The notes beneath the pieces were generated by a model. The model was given only the letters and a program-made list of their open reading frames with translations, did not search any database and was not told where the DNA came from. This document shows, piece after piece, positions 1-5,162 of a stretch of 5,162 bases of DNA. This DNA comes from Acidobacteriota bacterium. Its GTDB lineage: Bacteria > Acidobacteriota > Holophagae > Thermotomaculales > Thermotomaculaceae. Numbering within the stretch: position 1 is the first letter of the stretch; each line of letters begins with the position of its first letter. The DNA is taken from NCBI GenBank assembly GCA_027067895.1, contig JAMOUY010000394.1, forward strand, positions 1-5,162, read 5' to 3'. The translations under genes and the position numbers were made by a program.

Positions 1-189
1 ATATGGCGAATCCCCTTTGCCGTGCAAATCCAAAGCGGCGTTAATTCCGCCCTGCGCACACACGGAGTGAGACCTTTTTACAGGAACGATTGAGATAAGG
101 TCAACGGGAATTCCCTCTTCACAAAGTCTTATCGTTGTCATTAAACCGGCAAGCCCGCCGCCGACAACAACTACTCTTTTATCACTCAC
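1..189 (-). CDS. sdhA: Succinate dehydrogenase/fumarate reductase flavoprotein subunit, N-terminal fragment (cut by window edge)
   Basis: This is the first 63 residues of the FAD-binding subunit that oxidises succinate to fumarate (or the reverse) on the cytoplasmic face of the membrane. Directly visible are an N-terminal Rossmann dinucleotide-binding motif, VVGGGLAG (residues 8-15), and the motif RSHSVCAQGG (39-48). His41 in that motif matches the histidine that binds FAD covalently in the SdhA/FrdA family. The catalytic part lies outside the window. Two tandem GTG codons (192-190 and 189-187) are possible starts. The AAGGAGG at 202-196 lies 6 bases from the second and only 3 from the first, so the start at 189 is preferred. 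It follows sdhC by 15 bases and is surely co-transcribed with it; an iron-sulphur subunit (sdhB) would be expected next. Succinate dehydrogenase and fumarate reductase cannot be told apart from this fragment. Confidence 0.93.
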   Translation of the reverse strand, partial: MSDKRVVVVGGGLAGLMTTIRLCEEGIPVDLISIVPVKRSHSVCAQGGINAALDLHGKGDSPY

Positions 190-195
190 CACTAA

Positions 196-202
196 CCTCC
201 TT
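196..202 (-). promoter_or_regulatory. Shine-Dalgarno sequence of sdhA
   Basis: AAGGAGG on the minus strand is a near-perfect anti-16S match. Its 6-base spacing to the GTG at 189-187 decides between two tandem in-frame GTG codons. It lies directly after the sdhC stop codon. Confidence 0.8.
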
Positions 203-204
203 CA

Positions 205-828
205 CTAAATATGGAAAGCGAGCAATGCTCTAATGCCTACACCGGCAAGCACAACAAACAAAACAAATGTTACAATTCCCATCCACTTCTGCGCTCTTGG
301 TCCAACGGTGATTCCCCACACAATGCAGAAAGACCATATTCCGTTTGCAAAGTGGAATGCGGCAGAAATAATTCCTATTACCATCCACCAGAAAACTACG
401 GGATTCTGAAACATTTGAGCCATGTACTGGTATGTTACTTCGGTATGGTAAAGTAATGCGGAAATTCTTGTAACATAAACGTGCCAGCCTATGAAAAAGA
501 GCAAAATAACACCTGTAATTCTCTGCACAAGGTACATCCAGTTTCTGTAATACCCGTACTGCAAATTATTGGGCTCGCCTGTGAAAACAATGTAAAGCCC
601 GTAAAGAGCATGAGCTGCCAAAGGCAGAAAAATAAAGAAAAATTCTATCAAAAAAAGATAGGGCAATTCTTTAAAAAACTCAATTTTTCCGTTGTAAACC
701 GTAGCCCCGTGGATTGCGAAAGAGTTTGTAAAAAAGTGTTCAAGAATAAACACTCCTATCGGAAAAATTCCCAATAGGGAATGGATTCGTCTGATGTAAA
801 AATCTTTGCTAACAGCAACTTCCGTCAT
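205..828 (-). CDS. sdhC: Succinate dehydrogenase cytochrome b558 subunit (dihaem membrane anchor)
   Basis: This 207-residue integral membrane protein anchors the SdhAB catalytic subunits and passes electrons between them and the quinone pool (menaquinone in the well-studied B. subtilis relative). Five hydrophobic segments are visible, at about residues 18-38, 58-82, 100-124, 145-170 and 183-204. From memory it matches the B. subtilis SdhC pattern closely: RRxHSLLG near the start, QYxYYRNW (90-97), and FHFxNGxWSF followed by WGITVxPR. His31, His73, His116 and His159 fall in the four helices at positions corresponding to the axial ligands of the two haems. Length is normal for the family. The ATG at 828 is preceded by GGGGG (838-834) at 5 bases. 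It starts 14 bases after mdh and ends in TAG 15 bases before sdhA, so it is the middle gene of an mdh-sdhC-sdhA operon. Confidence 0.96.
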   Translation of the reverse strand: MTEVAVSKDFYIRRIHSLLGIFPIGVFILEHFFTNSFAIHGATVYNGKIEFFKELPYLFLIEFFFIFLPLAAHALYGLYIVFTGEPNNLQYGYYRNWMYLVQRITGVILLFFIGWHVYVTRISALLYHTEVTYQYMAQMFQNPVVFWWMVIGIISAAFHFANGIWSFCIVWGITVGPRAQKWMGIVTFVLFVVLAGVGIRALLAFHI

Positions 829-842
829 TTTTTCCCCCGCAA

Positions 843-1811
<969 letters not shown>

Positions 1812-1863
1812 CTATTTAAAACCATGATTAAATTAAAATGCCGTTCGCACCAAAAAATCTATC

Positions 1864-1892
1864 GGACGAATTAAAAAATTGGAAATTCGTCC
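1864..1892. repeat. Perfect 9-bp inverted repeat in the metK/mdh intergenic region
   Basis: GGACGAATT (1864-1872) and AATTCGTCC (1884-1892) are exact reverse complements separated by 11 AT-rich bases. The repeat lies about 85 bases upstream of the mdh start, and downstream of the candidate mdh promoter. It could act as a repressor operator or as an RNA hairpin in the mdh leader. On the minus strand the stem is followed by GATAGA before a run of six T, so it is not a typical intrinsic terminator. No regulator can be named. Confidence 0.6.
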
Positions 1893-1959
1893 CAAAGGGG
1901 AATTTTGTAAAAAGCATTAATATTATCCCCTAAAAAGCCTCCGCGCAAAGATTCATTTT

Positions 1960-1968
1960 ATTTTAGCA
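1960..1968 (-). promoter_or_regulatory. Candidate extended -10 promoter for mdh-sdhCA
   Basis: TGCTAAAAT on the minus strand has the TGn extension and five of six bases of the -10 consensus TATAAT. No good -35 lies at 17 bases; a TTGATA is present but about 20 bases away. Transcription from here would give a leader of roughly 175 nt that includes the inverted repeat at 1864-1892. A second weak possibility is GATAAT nearer the gene (about 1921-1926). This is a pattern-based call only. Confidence 0.35.
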
Positions 1969-2023
1969 CAAACTTATCTTTCCATTATCAAATTTTAAAT
2001 AATTTCGGGCAAATTGGAAAGTA

Positions 2024-2032
2024 TGCTATAAT
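2024..2032 (+). promoter_or_regulatory. Extended -10 promoter of metK
   Basis: TGCTATAAT is a perfect extended -10 (TGn plus consensus TATAAT). At 17 bases upstream the hexamer is TTCGGG (2004-2009), a poor -35, which fits the usual reliance of such promoters on the TG extension. The expected start is near G2039/A2040, giving a leader of only about 33 nt. That leader is very T-rich, with runs of seven, three and six T, and has no room for a SAM riboswitch. Confidence 0.7.
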
Positions 2033-2061
2033 TTTTTTGATTTTTTTACTTTCTTTTTTAT

Positions 2062-2068
2062 GGAGGAG
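2062..2068 (+). promoter_or_regulatory. Shine-Dalgarno sequence of metK
   Basis: GGAGGAG (2062-2068) sits 3 bases before the ATG at 2072; its GGAGG core (2062-2066) is 5 bases away. The site overlaps an upstream in-frame ATG at 2060, so that ATG cannot be served by it. It also lacks its own ribosome site, being preceded only by T-rich sequence. Confidence 0.75.
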
Positions 2069-2071
2069 CAA

Positions 2072-3199
2072 ATGGCAAAATACCTTTTTACATCGGAATC
2101 TGTAACAGAGGGACACCCCGATAAAATTGCAGACCAGATTTCCGATGCCATACTTGACGAGATTCTTAAAAAAGACCCTAACGGAAGAGTTGCCTGTGAA
2201 ACCTTGGTAACAACCGGGTTAATAATGATTGCGGGAGAAATCACTACGGATATTTATGTTGATTTTCCCAAAGTTGCAAGAGAAACCGTCAGAGAAATCG
2301 GATATACAAGGGCAAAATACGGATTTGACTGCGACACATGCGGAGTAATTTCAACAATAGACTCTCAATCCCCGGATATTGCAATGGGTGTTGACAAAGG
2401 AGGCGCAGGAGACCAAGGAATGATGTTCGGTTTCGCAATAAATGAAACAGAATCCTTTATGCCTCTTCCCATAACCCTTGCACACAAATTAACAATGAGA
2501 TTGGCAGAAGTCAGAAAGAAAAAAATTCTCAAATATTTGAGACCGGACGGAAAATCTCAGGTTACCGTGGAATACGAAAACGGGAAACCCAAAAGAATTG
2601 ATACTGTTGTTATCTCAACCCAGCATGCCGACACCGTGAAAAACAACGAATTAAGACAGGACATACTTGAAAATGTTGTATTTCCCGTTTTGCCTCAGGA
2701 AATGATTGATTCCGACACAAAATATCTCATCAACCCAACCGGAAGGTTTGTCATAGGCGGGCCTCAGGGAGATTGCGGATTGACGGGAAGAAAAATTATT
2801 GTTGATACATACGGCGGATTCGGCGCACACGGAGGAGGCGCATTTTCCGGAAAAGACCCGTCCAAGGTTGACAGGTCAGGCTCATACATGGCAAGATACC
2901 TTGCAAAAAACATTGTTGCTTCCGGAATTGCAGACAAATGCGAAGTCCAGATTGCATACGCAATAGGCGTTGAACAGCCCGTATCCCTTATGATAAACAC
3001 TTATGGCACAGGGAAAAGGCCTGACACTGAAATCGCCGACATTATTCTTAAAAACATAGACCTTTCGCCAAAAGGAATTATTGAAAGGCTTGATTTAAGA
3101 AGACCGATTTTTAAGAAAACCGCATCATACGGCCATTTCGGAAGGGAAGACAAAGATTTTAAATGGGAATATACCGACATTAAAGACCTTTTTGTTTAA
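2072..3199 (+). CDS. metK: S-adenosylmethionine synthetase (methionine adenosyltransferase)
   Basis: This enzyme makes S-adenosylmethionine from methionine and ATP and cleaves the triphosphate; it is cytoplasmic and usually a tetramer. The 375 residues are close to the usual 380-400. The N-terminal motif is [18 protein letters not shown], with His15 and Asp17 in the ATP/Mg site. GAGDQG (111-116) is the signature hexapeptide, and [16 protein letters not shown] (254-269) is the second signature. Lys161, Arg240, Lys241, Lys261, Lys265 and Asp267 correspond to E. coli Lys165, Arg244, Lys245, Lys265, Lys269 and Asp271, so the active site is complete. I chose the ATG at 2072 because GGAGGAG precedes it and the [17 protein letters not shown] beginning is typical. 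An ATG at 2060 would add four residues but overlaps this ribosome site. The gene stands alone, with its own promoter and a terminator after the TAA. Confidence 0.98.
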   Translation: MAKYLFTSESVTEGHPDKIADQISDAILDEILKKDPNGRVACETLVTTGLIMIAGEITTDIYVDFPKVARETVREIGYTRAKYGFDCDTCGVISTIDSQSPDIAMGVDKGGAGDQGMMFGFAINETESFMPLPITLAHKLTMRLAEVRKKKILKYLRPDGKSQVTVEYENGKPKRIDTVVISTQHADTVKNNELRQDILENVVFPVLPQEMIDSDTKYLINPTGRFVIGGPQGDCGLTGRKIIVDTYGGFGAHGGGAFSGKDPSKVDRSGSYMARYLAKNIVASGIADKCEVQIAYAIGVEQPVSLMINTYGTGKRPDTEIADIILKNIDLSPKGIIERLDLRRPIFKKTASYGHFGREDKDFKWEYTDIKDLFV

Positions 3200-3219
3200 T
3201 TTAACAACAAATACAAAAC

Positions 3220-3249
3220 AAAAAAGCGGGGAAAAATCCCCGCTTTTTT
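3220..3249. terminator. Bidirectional intrinsic terminator between metK and the DUF1573 gene
   Basis: GCGGGG (3226-3231) pairs with CCCCGC (3238-3243) around the loop AAAAAT. The stem is flanked by six A on the left and six T on the right, so each strand carries a G+C stem followed by a U run. It lies 21 bases after the metK stop and 28 bases after the DUF1573 stop of the converging gene. It therefore most likely ends both transcripts. Confidence 0.92.
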
Positions 3250-3277
3250 ATTCTCTAAATTTAAAAATGTTCGGTTT

Positions 3278-4279
3278 TTAATATAACCTTCCTCTCACCG
3301 GAACGGAAAATTCTTTTTTCCCTCCCACATCAACAACTAATTTAATTATGCCGGCAAAGATTTTTCCTTTTTTGCCCTTTGTATAATCAGGCTCAACAAG
3401 TATCTGCTTGCTTTTGGGAGAAATGTCAATTACCTTAAATTTCAAAGGACAATTTTTACACTGGACAGAAACTATTTTTAATTCCTTATCCAACTCTGTA
3501 TCCAACTCAATAATTCCGGGAGCGGTTTTCCCACCGGTATTTGTATAGAGAAACAATGCCGTAGGATTTATAGTCACCGGTTTTTTTATCTTTAACCTTA
3601 AATAAAAAGTTAAAACAGGTACTTGCTTGGAATTTGTCTTCACTTTAACCGTTAAAGATGAATTGCTAAATTGATAAACGTTTGTAAGAGGTTTTAACTC
3701 AAACCTAATAAATTCTTTACCGTTTGAGCCTTTTACAGGCTTTACTTTTAATGAAAAGAAATTGCTGGCATTATACGGAAAAATCATTTTAACGTTTTTT
3801 ATTTCAAGAGGCTTACCCATTTGATTTTTCACTTCTATATTGAACACTTTGGTTTTTCCCGGTACCAAGTCATAGAAAAAAATGGTATTGTTTTTAACTT
3901 CCAATTCGGCAAAAACTTTTCCCTTTAAAATAAGGGTTATATCTTTGTTCTTAACCGAATTTGTCTTTACCCTTATGGTTTTAGAAAACATTCCGGTATG
4001 AGCGGCTGTATTGTAGTAAGCCTTAATTACTCCGCCTTCTCCCGGCGCATATTCCACTTTATCCAAAGTGGATGTTGTGCACCCTCAGCCGGGCTTTACC
4101 ATAAAGATTATAAGTTTCTCATCTCCAACATTTTTAAACTTGAATTCCCCGACAACTTTTGTGTGAATGGGAACCGTCCCCACATCAACAATTGTCTTTT
4201 CAAACTTGATTTGAGGCCCCTTAGCAAATGAATTAAACGCAAAAAGCAAGCCTGCAAAAAACAAAAACAACTTCCGCAT
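3278..4279 (-). CDS. Exported DUF1573 protein with a predicted selenocysteine (in-frame TGA at codon 65)
   Basis: This is one gene of 333 residues if the TGA at 4087-4085 is read as selenocysteine. Residues 1-19 form a signal peptide (MRK, a hydrophobic stretch, then SFA/K), so the protein is exported; no lipobox cysteine is seen. Residues about 22-108 are a DUF1573 domain (VDVGTVP, FKFKNVGDEKL, then YAPGEGGVIKAYYNT). The family's P-[SG]-C-G-C-T motif is here PG-Sec65-G-Cys67-TT. About 110-333 is beta-rich, Ig-like sequence of unknown role with a CKNC motif at 274-277. The mature protein has no other cysteines. The ATG at 4279 is chosen because GGAGG (4289-4285) lies 5 bases upstream; a TTG at 4291 overlaps that site. 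The gene follows the exoribonuclease by 26 bases and ends in TAA before a terminator. DUF1573 function is not established; a redox or metal role of the Sec/Cys pair is inference. The alternative is a nonsense-mutated gene, made less likely by the uninterrupted frame and the hairpin after the TGA. Confidence 0.85.
4044..4083 (-). promoter_or_regulatory. Putative bacterial SECIS element downstream of the in-frame TGA
   Basis: On the mRNA, UCCACUUU (4072-4065) pairs perfectly with AAAGUGGA (4060-4053) around the four-base loop GGAU. Twenty bases separate the UGA from the loop, and the loop begins GG. Both agree with the known bacterial SECIS pattern as I recall it (loop about 16-37 bases after UGA, a G in its first two positions). 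A lower stem is possible: GGUGCA (4083-4078) with UGCGCC (4049-4044), including one G-U pair and an internal loop. The bulged U of the E. coli fdhF element is not evident in the perfect stem, although the UUU/AAA top could re-pair. The hairpin lies inside the coding sequence (residues 70-76), as bacterial SECIS elements do. Confidence 0.75.
4085..4087 (-). other. In-frame TGA predicted to encode selenocysteine (Sec65)
   Basis: The reading frame is continuous on both sides of this TGA: VKPG before it and GCTTSTLDKVEYAPGEGG after it match one DUF1573 domain without gap or shift. The TGA replaces the first cysteine of the conserved CGCT motif, the usual signature of a Sec/Cys exchange. Conventional gene calling would split the gene here into a 64-residue piece and a 262-residue piece starting at a TTG. 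Confidence 0.82.
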
Positions 4280-4284
4280 ACAGT

Positions 4285-4289
4285 CCTCC
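4285..4289 (-). promoter_or_regulatory. Shine-Dalgarno sequence of the DUF1573 selenoprotein gene
   Basis: GGAGG on the minus strand lies 5 bases before the ATG at 4279-4277. It fixes the start of the signal peptide and rules out the TTG at 4291, which it overlaps. Its presence shows that translation begins upstream of the TGA, in frame with both halves. Confidence 0.8.
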
Positions 4290-4305
4290 AAAAAATAATT
4301 TCAAT

Positions 4306-5162
4306 CTATAAGACGGGATTTAAAACTTTTAGTTTTAATTTTCTCAAAATAGGGTCAATTTCGTCTATTTCAACCTTCAACTTCATGCCTATGGTTATTT
4401 TCTTCCCTCTTTCATCAGACAAAAAATGCCCGGAAGAATCAAGGGTATAATACCCCTTTAAATCAGCCAAAGGTATCATTCCGTCAACATAATACCCGTC
4501 AATTTCCGCAAACAACGTATGTTCGGAAAATCCGGCAACTATTGCCTGAGCCTTTTTTACGCCTTTTTCTTTTAAATATTTCAAGATAAAATACTCGGCA
4601 GTATCCAATTCTGCAAAAAAAGCGTCCCTTTCCAAAGCGGAAGACAATTTTGCAATCCATTCCAACTCTTTCTTTTTGTAAGGAATAGCGGTTTTATCAA
4701 TTGCCGCTTTTACAATTCTATGAACAATCAAATCGGGATACCTTCTTATGGGGGATGTAAAGTGCAGATATTCAAGTTTGTTCAAACCGAAGTGAAGCCC
4801 CGGCGTTGCCGAGTACTCCGCCCTTGTCAAATACCGCAAAGTAATATAGTGCAAATTTTTGTCGTCAATGCTGTTTAACAACTCCGGCAAGGTTTTGTCA
4901 TAAGTTTTGTATCCGGCATTTTCAAACAAAACAAACAAATCCGCCAACTTTTCGTCATCCGGCGCAGGGTGTATTCTGAAAATTCCCGGCAAATTTCTTT
5001 TTATTAAAAAATTCGCGACACATTCGTTTGCAAGAAGCATAAATTCTTCAATCAATTTTTCCGCATCCTGCTGAATCTGAGGCTTTAAGTCAAGCAACTT
5101 CCATCTTTTGGAAACCTTCACATATGGCTTTTCAACGTTGAGAAACAACGCACCCTTTCTAA
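4306..5162 (-). CDS. rnr: RNase R/RNase II-family 3'-5' exoribonuclease, C-terminal part (cut by window edge)
   Basis: This is a processive exoribonuclease that degrades RNA from the 3' end in the cytoplasm. The frame is open to the window edge, so only the last 284 residues are seen. They begin RKGALFLNVEKPYV, a typical internal RNB-domain sequence. IEEFMLLAN (about 37-45 of the visible part), PGIFRIHPAP, RAEYS, HFGLNKLEYLHF and TSPIRRYPDLIVHR (135-148) are RNB motifs; the arginines of the last one belong to the catalytic/RNA-binding region. The catalytic aspartates lie upstream, outside the window. From about residue 200 to the end is an S1 RNA-binding domain (VAGFSEHTLFAEIDGYYVDGMIPL, interrupted only by substitutions). 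There is no long lysine-rich tail as in E. coli RNase R. The apparent TTG start at 5148 is an artefact of the edge. It stops with TAG 26 bases before the DUF1573 gene and probably shares its transcript. RNase R is more likely than RNase II, but this cannot be settled here. Confidence 0.92.
   Translation of the reverse strand, partial: RKGALFLNVEKPYVKVSKRWKLLDLKPQIQQDAEKLIEEFMLLANECVANFLIKRNLPGIFRIHPAPDDEKLADLFVLFENAGYKTYDKTLPELLNSIDDKNLHYITLRYLTRAEYSATPGLHFGLNKLEYLHFTSPIRRYPDLIVHRIVKAAIDKTAIPYKKKELEWIAKLSSALERDAFFAELDTAEYFILKYLKEKGVKKAQAIVAGFSEHTLFAEIDGYYVDGMIPLADLKGYYTLDSSGHFLSDERGKKITIGMKLKVEIDEIDPILRKLKLKVLNPVL

Noticed and set aside
2060..2071. metK start at ATG 2060
   Set aside because: That codon overlaps the GGAGGAG ribosome site which correctly serves the ATG at 2072, and [17 protein letters not shown] is the normal family beginning.
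3278..4066. A separate 262-residue protein starting at TTG 4066
   Set aside because: There is no ribosome site before this TTG, no signal peptide, and the start would lie within a DUF1573 domain and within the SECIS-like stem. It is the part after selenocysteine.
3278..4279. Pseudogene with a nonsense mutation
   Set aside because: It cannot be excluded outright, but both halves are intact with no other stops or frameshifts. The TGA is exactly at a conserved Cys and is followed by a SECIS-like hairpin, so recoding is favoured.
2072..4279. Functional link between metK and the selenoprotein gene
   Set aside because: They converge on a shared terminator and are not co-transcribed; SAM synthesis has no specific role in selenocysteine insertion.
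4085..4291. A separate 68-residue protein ending at the TGA
   Set aside because: It begins at a TTG that overlaps the Shine-Dalgarno sequence, and it ends inside a DUF1573 domain whose remainder continues in the same frame. It is the N-terminal part of one gene.

Overview
The window comes from an AT-rich bacterium with tightly packed genes and strong Shine-Dalgarno sequences. A dihaem succinate dehydrogenase cytochrome b of the Bacillus subtilis type points to menaquinone-based respiration. A secreted protein that appears to contain selenocysteine implies that the host has the SelA/SelB/SelC/SelD machinery. An anaerobic or microaerophilic bacterium would fit, but the phylum cannot be fixed from this sequence alone.

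Left part (1-1778, minus strand): a TCA-cycle operon read leftward, mdh (malate dehydrogenase) - sdhC (cytochrome b558) - sdhA (flavoprotein, cut by the left edge). The gaps are 14 and 15 bases. Together these genes cover succinate/fumarate and malate/oxaloacetate interconversion. An intergenic region of about 290 bp (1779-2071) then holds divergent promoters: a strong extended -10 for metK on the plus strand, a weaker candidate for the mdh operon on the minus strand, and a perfect 9-bp inverted repeat.

Middle (2072-3199, plus strand): metK, a complete S-adenosylmethionine synthetase. It ends at a symmetric GC-rich hairpin flanked by A and T tracts, which can terminate transcription from both sides.

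Right part (3278-5162, minus strand): the C-terminal portion of an RNase R/RNase II-type exoribonuclease (cut by the right edge). After a 26-base gap comes the most notable gene of the window. It reads as two adjacent open frames separated by a single in-frame TGA, but the two halves join exactly into one exported DUF1573 protein of 333 residues. The TGA sits at the first cysteine position of the family's C-G-C-T motif, giving G-Sec-G-C-T-T. A perfect 8-bp hairpin with a GGAU loop begins 13 bases after the TGA, as expected for a bacterial SECIS element. No gene in the window uses TGA as its terminator. The best reading is a selenocysteine-containing DUF1573 protein that automated annotation would split or call a pseudogene.
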